Positions 27,089 through 35,094 of a DNA stretch of 64,000 nucleotides are shown here, piece after piece. Each line of letters begins with the position of its first letter. Within the stretch, counting starts at the first letter, position 1. Below the pieces are notes generated by a model. It ran no database searches and was not told the DNA's origin. It was given only the letters and a program-made list of their open reading frames with translations. Source of the DNA: Methylobacterium pseudosasicola (GTDB lineage: Bacteria; Pseudomonadota; Alphaproteobacteria; Rhizobiales; Beijerinckiaceae); assembly GCF_900114535.1 (NCBI RefSeq), contig NZ_FOTK01000028.1, positions 21,369-85,368 on the forward strand. The letters run 5' to 3'. A program made the position numbers and the translations under genes.

Positions 27089-28071
27089 TGAGCCGATCCG
27101 CGAGCGGCGCCCCGGCCCCGGCAGACACCGTGCGAATCCGGTTCCAGGCTGCAGCCTCTCGCAAGGTCGCGCCTGCACACGATCCCGTCGACCAAGCGCG
27201 CGCCCGGCCGGCATGGCCGATCCCGCGCGGCGGACGCGCCCGGCGCACGCTCACGCGAAATCCTGCCGCGCTCACCGGCCTTGCCTTCCTCTGCGCCATC
27301 CTCGCCACGGCGTGCCTCGCCCCGGTTCTCTACCCGGACGATCCGCTGGGCATGGTGGGGCGTCCGCTGATCTGGCCCGGACAGGACGCGGAATTCCCCC
27401 TCGGCACCGACTCGCTCGGCCGCGATGTTGCAGCCGGCCTCGTTCACGGGGCGCGTGTCTCCCTCCTGGTCGGCATCGCCGCAACGGTGGTCGGTCTCGC
27501 GCTCGGGCTCGCCGTCGGGGCGCCGGCCGGCTATTTCGGCGGCTGGATCGACCGGGTGCTCGTCCGGCTGATCGAGATTTTTCAGGCCGTGCCGGCCTTC
27601 ATCCTGCTTGTGGTCGTCGTGGCCATCGCACAGCCCTCGGTGACGACGATCACGATCGCGATCGGTCTCGTCACCTGGCCCACCATCGCCCGCCTCGTGC
27701 GGGCCGAGTTCCGCGCCATCCGCGAGAAGGAGTTCGTGATGGCGGCCCGCAGTGTCGGCTACGGCCACCTGCGCATCATCCTGCGCGAGATCCTGCCGAA
27801 CGCCCTGCCGCCGATCATCGTCACGGCATCCGTGATGGTCGCGTCGGCGATCCTGATGGAGAGTGCGCTCGCCTTCATGGGCCTGGGCGATCCGAACGTG
27901 GTGAGTTGGGGCTCGATGATCGGGGCAGGCCGTGAGCATCTGCGCACGGCCTGGTACCTCACGGCCCTGCCGGGCGTCGTCATCGTCTTCACCGTGCTCG
28001 CCCTGAATCTGTTGGGCGACGGCCTGAACGACGCCCTGAACCCCCGGATCGCGGCCGAGCGCCGGATATGA
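27088..28071 (+). CDS. Peptide/nickel-type ABC transporter permease (DppC-like)
   Basis: 327 residues from the ATG at 27088, which overlaps the dppB stop by one base (TGATG). A ~60-residue polar N-terminal extension rich in Arg/Ala precedes the first helix, longer than usual. Then the DppC signature GTDSLGRDVAAGLVHGARVS, the EAA region around MAARSVGYGHLRIILREILP, and ESALAFMGLGDPNVVSWGSM. It pairs with DppB to form the pore. Confidence 0.92.
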   Translation: MSRSASGAPAPADTVRIRFQAAASRKVAPAHDPVDQARARPAWPIPRGGRARRTLTRNPAALTGLAFLCAILATACLAPVLYPDDPLGMVGRPLIWPGQDAEFPLGTDSLGRDVAAGLVHGARVSLLVGIAATVVGLALGLAVGAPAGYFGGWIDRVLVRLIEIFQAVPAFILLVVVVAIAQPSVTTITIAIGLVTWPTIARLVRAEFRAIREKEFVMAARSVGYGHLRIILREILPNALPPIIVTASVMVASAILMESALAFMGLGDPNVVSWGSMIGAGREHLRTAWYLTALPGVVIVFTVLALNLLGDGLNDALNPRIAAERRI

Positions 28072-29063
28072 CGGTGCTGCTCGACGTCCGCGACCTCTCG
28101 ATCAGCTTCCCGAATGCGCGCCCCGTCCAGGAGCTGTCCTTCACGATCGAGGAGGGCGAGACCCTCGCGATCGTCGGGGAATCGGGCTCGGGCAAATCCC
28201 TGACCGCGCTCGCATTGCTGCGCCTGTTGCCGCGCACCGCGCAGATGTCGGCAGGGCGTGTCCGCTTCGCCGGGCGCGACCTCCTCGCCCTGTCCGAGCG
28301 AGAGTTCCGAAAGCTGCGCGGTCGTGACCTCGCGATGATCTTTCAGGAGCCCATGACCGCGCTCAACCCCGTTCTCCCGATCGGGGCTCAGGTCGCGGAG
28401 GTGCTGCGCCTGCATCTCGGCCTGTCGCGTAAAGCCGCTGCGCGCCGCGCCGTCGAGGTCCTCGACCTCGTGCGGATCCCGGACCCGGCGCGGCGCGCGA
28501 CGGCCTACCCGCATCAGCTCTCCGGCGGTCAGCGCCAGCGCGTGATGATCGCCATCGCGGTCGCCGCGCATCCGAGCCTGCTTGTCGCCGACGAGCCGAC
28601 GACGGCGCTCGACGTCACCATCCAGGCGCAGATCCTCGATCTCCTCGCGCAACTTCGGCGCGACCTGTCGATGGCGCTTCTCCTGATCACGCACGATCTC
28701 GGCGTGGTGGCCGAGTGGGCCGACCGCGTGATCGCCCTCTATGCCGGCCGCAAGGTCGAGGAGGCCCGGCCCGAACAGCTCCTCGGGACGCCCCGCCATC
28801 CCTACACGCAGGGGCTCATGGCGGCCTCGCCGCGCCAGCGGGTCGGATACCACTACACGGACGGTCCCCTGATCGAGATTCCCGGCCATATCGGCTCGGC
28901 CGCCGGGGAGGCCGGCTGCCCGTTCGCGCCACGCTGCGGCTTCACCGAACCCTCCTGTCGCACGTCCATGCCGCCCCTGCTCGCTCGGGAGGAGGGCCGC
29001 CTCGTCGCCTGCCCGGTGACGGCGGCTCGCGAGATCTCCCATGGCCACGCTGTCGGTCTCTGA
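28068..29063 (+). CDS. Peptide-type ABC transporter ATP-binding protein (DppD-like)
   Basis: 331 residues, ATGA overlap with dppC. Walker A GESGSGKSLT, Q-loop IFQEPMTALNPVLPIG, signature LSGGQRQRVMIAIAV, Walker B LLVADEPTTALD, switch LLITHDLGVV. The C-terminal oligopeptide extension has PFAPRCGFTEPSCRT, with the spaced cysteines of this family (often an Fe-S or metal site). It energises the importer with the DppF-like subunit. Confidence 0.92.
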   Translation: MTVLLDVRDLSISFPNARPVQELSFTIEEGETLAIVGESGSGKSLTALALLRLLPRTAQMSAGRVRFAGRDLLALSEREFRKLRGRDLAMIFQEPMTALNPVLPIGAQVAEVLRLHLGLSRKAAARRAVEVLDLVRIPDPARRATAYPHQLSGGQRQRVMIAIAVAAHPSLLVADEPTTALDVTIQAQILDLLAQLRRDLSMALLLITHDLGVVAEWADRVIALYAGRKVEEARPEQLLGTPRHPYTQGLMAASPRQRVGYHYTDGPLIEIPGHIGSAAGEAGCPFAPRCGFTEPSCRTSMPPLLAREEGRLVACPVTAAREISHGHAVGL

Positions 29064-29979
29064 CCTCCACACCCATTACCGGCAGCGGGGTGCCACGCTC
29101 AGGGCCGTCGATGGTGTCTCCTTCACGGTCGAAGCCGGCGAGACCGTGGGGCTCGTTGGTGAATCGGGCTGCGGGAAGTCGACGCTGGGCAAGTCCCTGC
29201 TGCGGCTGATCGAGCCCACCTCCGGCCGTATCGAGATCGACGGGACGGACATGGGTCGGCTCCTGCCCAAGGCGCTCGCGCCGATCCGGCGCCGGCTCCA
29301 GATGGTTTTCCAGGACCCCTTCGGATCGTTGAACCCACGCCACACGGTCGGCGAGATCCTGACCGGCCCCCTCCAGGTCCACGGGCTGCGGGACCGCAGG
29401 GCGCGGCAGCAGCGGGCAATCGCGATGCTGGACCGCGTCGGGCTGCCGGCGGCCTCTCTGACGCGCTATCCGCATGAATTCTCGGGCGGGCAGCGCCAGC
29501 GGCTCGGCATCGCCCGCGCGCTCATCCTCGAGCCGGACATCATCGTCTGCGACGAACCGGTCTCGGCGCTCGACCTGTCGATCCAGGCGCAGATCCTGAA
29601 CCTGCTCGGCGCGGCGAAGGCCGAACTCGGCTTGTCCTACCTCTTCATCTCGCACGACCTCTCGGTGGTGCGCTACGTCGCCGACCGGATCCTCGTCATG
29701 TATCTCGGTCGCATCGTCGAGACCGGCACGCATCAGAGCCTCTGGGCGCAGCCGCGCCATCCCTACACGCGCGCCCTGATCGATGCCGTCCCGGGCGCCG
29801 GACAGGGGACGGGACGGGCGCATCTCGGCGGCGAGTTGCCGAGCGCCCGTCAACGGCCGGCCGGATGCCGGTTCCACGCCCGCTGCCCGCTGGCGACCGA
29901 GCAATGTGAACGCGAAGAGCCGACGCTGCGAAGCTTCGCGCCGGACAGCGCCGTCGCCTGCCACCACGCCGAACTCTGA
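29041..29979 (+). CDS. Peptide-type ABC transporter ATP-binding protein (DppF-like)
   Basis: 312 residues; its ATG lies 23 bases inside the end of dppD. Walker A GESGCGKSTL, Q-loop VFQDPFGSLNPRHTVG, signature FSGGQRQRLGIARAL, Walker B IIVCDEPVSALD, switch LFISHDLSVV. C-terminal RFHARCPLATEQCE is the family cysteine motif. It is the last intact importer gene of the + strand run, followed after 45 bases by a truncated Crp/Fnr regulator. Confidence 0.92.
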   Translation: MATLSVSDLHTHYRQRGATLRAVDGVSFTVEAGETVGLVGESGCGKSTLGKSLLRLIEPTSGRIEIDGTDMGRLLPKALAPIRRRLQMVFQDPFGSLNPRHTVGEILTGPLQVHGLRDRRARQQRAIAMLDRVGLPAASLTRYPHEFSGGQRQRLGIARALILEPDIIVCDEPVSALDLSIQAQILNLLGAAKAELGLSYLFISHDLSVVRYVADRILVMYLGRIVETGTHQSLWAQPRHPYTRALIDAVPGAGQGTGRAHLGGELPSARQRPAGCRFHARCPLATEQCEREEPTLRSFAPDSAVACHHAEL

Positions 29980-30024
29980 CCCAGATTATTCGGGGCGGTC
30001 CGAGAACGACCAGAGCGCGCGTTG

Positions 30025-30402
30025 ATGCCGACCCTTGAAGTCGCTGCCAGCGCCCTCAAGGGCCACTTGGTCGAGATCGCGCTTGCCGGAGACCGTCTCG
30101 AGGCGAAGGGCCGCTGCTACACCGCGATGGCGCAGATGCTGGGCACCCGCTCGGTGATCGAGCGCCTGGCCCAGCTCCTCCTCAATCTCGGCGATCTCTA
30201 TGGGCGGAAGGAAGCGGGCGCCCGCATCATCGAACGGCGCATCACGCACGACGAGATCGCCGCCCTCATCGGCTCGACCCGGCAATGGATGACGATGATG
30301 CTCAAACGCTTCCAGGCCGACGGCATCGTCGCCGTGGACAAGGCGTCGATCCGCATCCTCCGCCCGGAGCGTTTGACCGCCATCGTCCAAGCGGCGGCTT
30401 GA
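30025..30402 (+). CDS. Crp/Fnr-family regulator lacking its cyclic-nucleotide/effector domain (truncated)
   Basis: 125 residues from ATG 30025. It matches only the C-terminal part of Crp/Fnr proteins: the dimerisation helix (HLVEIALAGDRLEAKGR, then GTRSVIERLAQLLLNLGDLY) and the winged helix (RRITHDEIAALIGSTRQWMT). Normal members have ~110 more N-terminal residues. Here the frame is closed upstream by the dppF stop, so the sensor domain is missing, not merely misannotated. It may be a decayed remnant or an unregulated DNA-binding dimer. Confidence 0.7.
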   Translation: MPTLEVAASALKGHLVEIALAGDRLEAKGRCYTAMAQMLGTRSVIERLAQLLLNLGDLYGRKEAGARIIERRITHDEIAALIGSTRQWMTMMLKRFQADGIVAVDKASIRILRPERLTAIVQAAA

Positions 30403-30426
30403 GGCGGAACGCGAGCCATCGGAGGC

Positions 30427-31503
30427 TCAGCCGAGGGGACCATAATAGCTCGGCTTCGGACCGGTTCTGATAGGCTGGCTCGACCACGCGCCCGATCGCC
30501 GCTGGGGGGCGGGTGCGGGATGAGGCGTCCGGTCTCCCTCGACGCCAGGCTGGGAGAGGTAGCGCTCGCCGCTATCCGCGACGATGGCGACGATGGTCCG
30601 GCCCGCATTCTCCTGGCGCGCGGCCAATTGGGCTGCCGCGAACAGAACTGCGCCCGAGGACGGCCCGGCCGTGAGCCCTTCGTCCCGCGCCAGAGCCCGC
30701 GCCGTGAGCCGGGCCTGGGCCGTCTCGCACGCGATCACCGCGTCGACGACGCCGGAATCGTAGTTGCCGGGGAGATGCTGCGCCTCCACCTCGGTCACCT
30801 TGTGCACGCCCTCGACGGTGTCCACGTCCGGATGGTCGGGAGTCGGGACGGAGCCGGCCGCCGGCTCGACCACCACCACCTTCAGGCCGGGCTTCTGCGA
30901 TTTCAGGTACCGGCCGGTGCCCGAGACCGTACCGCCGGTTCCCACCGCCGACACGAGGATGTCCACCGCCCCCGCCGTATCCCGCCAGATCTCCGGGCCG
31001 GTCGTCTCGAAATGGATCCGGGGATTGGCCGGATTGCCGCGCTGGTTGGTGTAGAAGGCCTCCGGATTCTCCTGCCTCACCCGATCGATGATGAGGTCCA
31101 CGGCGCCGGGCTGCAGGAACTCGGCATCGTCGATCAGGATCGTCCGGGCGCCGTATTGATGGATCAGGCCGATCTTCTCGGGGCTGGTGGAGGCGCGCAG
31201 GTAGAACTTCGCCCGGTAGCCCCGGGCCGCAGCCAGGGCGGCGAGCCCGATCCCGGTATTGCCGCTGGTGAGATCGACCAGCGTCTGGCCGGGCCGGAGA
31301 TGCCCGTCCGCCTCCGCGGCGCGGATGATCCCCCAGGCGGTGCGGTCCTTGATGCTGCCGGCCGGGTTCAGGTACTCGATCTTCGCCAGGATGCGGCAGG
31401 GACTGGTCTGCCGGCCGCCGAAGCGCTTCAATTCCAGCAACGGTGTGTTGCCGATCAGCGCGGCGAGATGATCGGGCCAAGCGTTGTCGGACCATGCGGT
31501 CAT
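30427..31503 (-). CDS. Cysteine synthase family PLP enzyme (CysK/CBS-like)
   Basis: 358 residues, fold-type II PLP enzyme. Lys52 in AGSIKDRTAW is the Schiff-base lysine, LTSGNTGIGLA is the substrate loop and VSAVGTGGTVSG is the phosphate-binding loop. A ~35-residue Pro/Arg-rich C-terminal tail extends beyond the usual end. Expected reaction: O-acetylserine plus sulfide (or a thiol) to cysteine. ATGA overlap with the ABC gene upstream makes it the last gene of a long minus-strand run of importers and flavin oxygenases. It could capture sulfide/sulfite-derived sulfur released by those enzymes. Confidence 0.88.
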   Translation of the reverse strand: MTAWSDNAWPDHLAALIGNTPLLELKRFGGRQTSPCRILAKIEYLNPAGSIKDRTAWGIIRAAEADGHLRPGQTLVDLTSGNTGIGLAALAAARGYRAKFYLRASTSPEKIGLIHQYGARTILIDDAEFLQPGAVDLIIDRVRQENPEAFYTNQRGNPANPRIHFETTGPEIWRDTAGAVDILVSAVGTGGTVSGTGRYLKSQKPGLKVVVVEPAAGSVPTPDHPDVDTVEGVHKVTEVEAQHLPGNYDSGVVDAVIACETAQARLTARALARDEGLTAGPSSGAVLFAAAQLAARQENAGRTIVAIVADSGERYLSQPGVEGDRTPHPAPAPQRRSGAWSSQPIRTGPKPSYYGPLG

Positions 31504-33269
31504 GCGTCGATCTCCAGGCCGGGGGCGTGCGCAGCGTCGCCCGGAACGATCGGTTCGGCGGCCGCCTCCACCTCCGGCGCCGCGCGGGCCGGCAGCGCGG
31601 GCAGCGCCGCCAGAAGGCGCCGGGTGTAGGGATCGGCGGGCGCCGCGAAGATGTCTTCGACCGTCCCGGTCTCGACGATCCGGCCATCCTTCATCACCGC
31701 GACGCGGTCGCTCATGTGCTGGATCACGCCGAGATCGTGCGAGATCAGCAGGAGGGTCAGGCCGAAGCGGTGCTGAAGGTCGGCCAGGAGGTCCAGGATC
31801 TGGGCCTGGGTCGTGACATCGAGGGCCGAGACCGGCTCGTCGCAGACGAGGAGGTCGGGCTGGCCGGCCAGGGCCTGGGCGATCGCCACGCGCTGGCGCT
31901 GGCCGCCCGAGAGCGTTCGGGGCTGTCGCGCCAGCATCTCGCGGGGCAGCCCGACGAGGGCCATCAGTTCGGCCGCCCGCGCGGCGCGCTGGCCAGCGGC
32001 GAGGCCGGGCTGCAGGCGCAGGGGCTGTTCGAGGATCCGCCGCACGGTGTCGCGCGGATCGAACGAGCCGAGGGGATCCTGAACGATGGTCTGGATCCGC
32101 GGGCGCAACGGTCGGCGGCTCCGCTCCGGCAGCGTGCTCCAGGGCCGACCCTCGAACAGGACCTCGCCGCGATCCGCCCGCTGAAGGGCGAGGACGACCC
32201 GGCCCAGGGTGGTCTTCCCCGAGCCCGATTCACCGACGATGCCGAAGGTCTCGCCCCGCCGCACCCGAAGCGAGATTCCGGCCAGGGCATCGACCGCCCC
32301 GCCCGGGCGGGAAAACCGGACGGCGACGTCGCGGATTTCGAGGATAGGCTCGGCCGGACGAGGATCCCTCGCCCGTTCCGGGCGGGCGCCGGCTCTGGAG
32401 AGCCAGCCCCGGCGCGTCCCGGGGCCCGGGACCGCGGCCAGCAGGCGGCGGGTATAGGTGTGGCGGGGATCCGCCAGCACCGCCCGGGCCGGACCCGCCT
32501 CGACGATCACGCCGTGCTGCATCACCGCGATCGTGTCGGCGACCTGGGCGGCGACCGCGAGGTCGTGCGTGATCAGCAGCAGCCCGTGGCCGGCCCGGGC
32601 CAGATCCGCGAAGACCGCCAGGATCTGGCGCTGGATCGTGACGTCGAGGGCGGTGGTCGGCTCGTCGGCGATGAGGAGGCGCGGGCGGCCTGCCAGCGCC
32701 GAGGCGATGAGCGCCCGCTGCCGCAGGCCCCCGGAGAGTTCGTGCGGGTATTGCGCCGCCCGGATTGCGGGGTCGGGGATGCCGACGCGGGCGAGCAGGG
32801 CCTGCACCTCCCCCGCCACCGCGTCCCGGGGCAGCAGGCGATGCGCGCGGATCGGCTCTGCGACCTCCTGGCCGATCCTGCGCAGCGGATCGAGGGAGAC
32901 CAGGGCATCCTGGAGCACGAACCCGACCTGCCGGCCGCGGACGGCGCGCCACCGGCGCTCCGAGAGGCCGAGCAGGTCGAGAGCCCGGTCCTCGTGGCCG
33001 GTCAGCCGCAACGCCTCGGCCTGGATCCGGGCGCGGGCCCCCGCCAGCCCGACAAGGGCCCGGGCGGTGACCGACTTGCCCGATCCCGATTCGCCGACCA
33101 GCGCCAGGACCTCGCCCGGCCTGATGGCGAAGGAGACGCCGCGCACCACCTCGTCCGGGCCGCTCCGGCCCGGAAAGGCGACGCGCAGCCCCTCGACCGC
33201 GAGGACGGGGGTGGCCCCGGCCTCCTCCCGGAGAGCCGGGCCGCGAGGATCGGCGCCCACGCCGGTCAC
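31500..33269 (-). CDS. Dual ATP-binding peptide ABC transporter protein (DppD-DppF fusion, GsiA/YejF type)
   Basis: 589 residues from GTG 33269, whose codon overlaps the upstream stop (GTGA). A longer frame to 33419 is a shadow. Two complete nucleotide-binding domains: first with GESGSGKSV, LSGGLRQRALIASAL and LLIADEPTTALD; second with GESGSGKTT, LSGGQRQRVAIAQAL and LLVCDEPVSALD. It powers the importer formed with the permeases at 33266 and 34129 and the binding protein at 35075. Cysteine synthase follows with a 4-base overlap. Confidence 0.92.
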   Translation of the reverse strand: MTGVGADPRGPALREEAGATPVLAVEGLRVAFPGRSGPDEVVRGVSFAIRPGEVLALVGESGSGKSVTARALVGLAGARARIQAEALRLTGHEDRALDLLGLSERRWRAVRGRQVGFVLQDALVSLDPLRRIGQEVAEPIRAHRLLPRDAVAGEVQALLARVGIPDPAIRAAQYPHELSGGLRQRALIASALAGRPRLLIADEPTTALDVTIQRQILAVFADLARAGHGLLLITHDLAVAAQVADTIAVMQHGVIVEAGPARAVLADPRHTYTRRLLAAVPGPGTRRGWLSRAGARPERARDPRPAEPILEIRDVAVRFSRPGGAVDALAGISLRVRRGETFGIVGESGSGKTTLGRVVLALQRADRGEVLFEGRPWSTLPERSRRPLRPRIQTIVQDPLGSFDPRDTVRRILEQPLRLQPGLAAGQRAARAAELMALVGLPREMLARQPRTLSGGQRQRVAIAQALAGQPDLLVCDEPVSALDVTTQAQILDLLADLQHRFGLTLLLISHDLGVIQHMSDRVAVMKDGRIVETGTVEDIFAAPADPYTRRLLAALPALPARAAPEVEAAAEPIVPGDAAHAPGLEIDA

Positions 33270-34132
33270 GCGCCGTCGCTCCCGGCCAGCAGGTCTTGCA
33301 GCCCGCGCCCGAGGATCGTGATGGCGATCACCGAGACCGCGACGACGGTGGCCGGCAGGACGCTGATCCAGGGCGCCGTGTCGAGGTAGTTGCGGCCGTC
33401 GGCCAGCAGCGCACCCCACTCGGCCACCGGCGGCACCACGCCGAGACCGATGAAGCTCAGGGCCGAGGCGGTCAGGACCGCATGACCGAGGCCGATGGTC
33501 GCCACCACCACGAGCGGCCGGGTCGCATTCGGGATGACGTGACGGAGGATGATCGTCCGGCGCGGCTCGCCCAGCGCCACGGCGTGCTCGACATAGCCGG
33601 ACCGGACGACCCGCAGGACCTGCGACCGCACCAGCCGCGCATAGCCCGCGATGCTCGAAAGGCCCACCGCCAGCAGGGTGTTGGCCGGCCCGCGGCCCAG
33701 GGCCACGATGACGAGGAGCGCGAGCAGGATCTCGGGGAAGGCGAGGAACACATCGATCAGCCGCACGAGGATCGCCCGCACGACCGGTGGGGCGAGCGCC
33801 GCCGCCAGTCCCAGGAGCACGCCGCCCGCGCAGGCAACCAGCGTCGCGCCGAGGCCGATGGTCAGCGACAGCGACGTGCCGTGGACCACCCGGGCGAAGA
33901 CGTCCCGCCCCAGCTGGTCGGTCCCGAACCAGTGGGCCGGGCCGGGGTGCGCCAGGATCGCATCGGTGTCGATCGCGTCGGGGGCGAGCCCGGTGAACAG
34001 GCCGGGCGCGGCGGTGGCGACGGCCAGGAGCAGCACGGGGACGAGGGGCACGAGGAGGCCGGGCCTATGCCAGAGCGCGGGCGCGCCGGGATCGGGGCGG
34101 AGCCGGCCGATGATCGCGAGCATGTCGGTCAT
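33266..34132 (-). CDS. Peptide-type ABC transporter permease (DppC-like)
   Basis: 288 residues from ATG 34132, overlapping the upstream stop (ATGA). N-terminal hydrophobic LLVPLVPVLLLAVATAAPGL, family motif HWFGTDQLGRDVFARVVHGT, EAA loop around HAVALGEPRRTIILRHVIPN, and SALSFIGLGVVPPVAEWGAL. Channel subunit of the second oligopeptide-type importer. The gene order here is SBP, B, C, DF-fusion. Confidence 0.92.
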   Translation of the reverse strand: MTDMLAIIGRLRPDPGAPALWHRPGLLVPLVPVLLLAVATAAPGLFTGLAPDAIDTDAILAHPGPAHWFGTDQLGRDVFARVVHGTSLSLTIGLGATLVACAGGVLLGLAAALAPPVVRAILVRLIDVFLAFPEILLALLVIVALGRGPANTLLAVGLSSIAGYARLVRSQVLRVVRSGYVEHAVALGEPRRTIILRHVIPNATRPLVVVATIGLGHAVLTASALSFIGLGVVPPVAEWGALLADGRNYLDTAPWISVLPATVVAVSVIAITILGRGLQDLLAGSDGA

Positions 34133-35094
34133 GGCGCGGTCCGCCTCAGGCGCGGATCGATGCGCCGGTACAGGGTGTCGAGGGAGAGATTGATCAGCAC
34201 CGAGGCCAGCGCCGAGAGCATCATCAGGCCGAGGAGGAGCGGCATGTCCCGGGTCCGGATCGCCTGGATCGTGATCTGGCCGATGCCGGAGCGGCCGAAC
34301 ACCGTCTCGGTCAGGATCGAGCCGCCGAGCACGCCGGCGAACAGCGTGCCGGCCAGCGTCGAGGCGGCGAGCGCCGCATGGCGCAGGGCGTGACGCAGGC
34401 GCAAAGCCGCCTCGCCGACGCCGCGCATCCGGATCGTGAGCGCGAAGGGCTGCGCCAGCGCCTCCTCCAGCCCGTCCCGCAGCACCTGCGCGAGAAGCGC
34501 GGCCAGCGGCAGGCTGAGCGCCACCGCCGGCAGGACCAGCGCCGGGATCCCCTCGCCACCGATGATCGGAAACCAGCCGAGGGTGAAGCTGAACAGCACG
34601 AGCAGCAGCAGGCCGAACCAGTAGACCGGCGTGCTCAGCACCGCGAGTTCGAGGCCGGAGAGCACGCCGCGCAGCCATCCGCGGCGGCCGGCTGAGACCA
34701 GGGCGCTCGCGAGGCCGAGGCCGAGAGCCAGGACCATGGCGGCGCCCGCGAGCTGGAGCGTCGGGCCTGCGGCTTCGGCGATGACCGTGATCACCGGCAG
34801 CCGATACTGGTAGCTCTGGCCGAAATCCCCGGCGAGCGCGTGCGCGACGTAGCGGGCGTACTGGACCGCCAGGGGCTGGTCGAGACCGTAGCGCGCGACG
34901 AGGGCGGCCCGCTCGGCGGCGTCGACGATGTTCTCGCCGCCGGTCAGGATGGCGACGGGATCGCCCGGAATCGCCTTGATCGCGACGAAGGCGATCGTCG
35001 CAGCCGCCCAGAGCACGCTGAGGATCACGCCGAGGCGCTGCAGCGCGACGGCGAGCCCGGCCAGGGCGGTTCGGCTACGGGGCGAGCCAGGCAT
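34129..35094 (-). CDS. Peptide-type ABC transporter permease (DppB-like)
   Basis: 321 residues. N-terminal LSVLWAAATIAFVAIKAIPGD is the DppB signature; the coupling loop is around TIRMRGVGEAALRLRHALRH, and ETVFGRSGIGQITIQAIRT lies near the C-terminus. It starts inside the last codons of the binding-protein gene (20-base overlap), implying translational coupling. Partner of the DppC-like permease. Confidence 0.92.
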   Translation of the reverse strand: MPGSPRSRTALAGLAVALQRLGVILSVLWAAATIAFVAIKAIPGDPVAILTGGENIVDAAERAALVARYGLDQPLAVQYARYVAHALAGDFGQSYQYRLPVITVIAEAAGPTLQLAGAAMVLALGLGLASALVSAGRRGWLRGVLSGLELAVLSTPVYWFGLLLLVLFSFTLGWFPIIGGEGIPALVLPAVALSLPLAALLAQVLRDGLEEALAQPFALTIRMRGVGEAALRLRHALRHAALAASTLAGTLFAGVLGGSILTETVFGRSGIGQITIQAIRTRDMPLLLGLMMLSALASVLINLSLDTLYRRIDPRLRRTAP

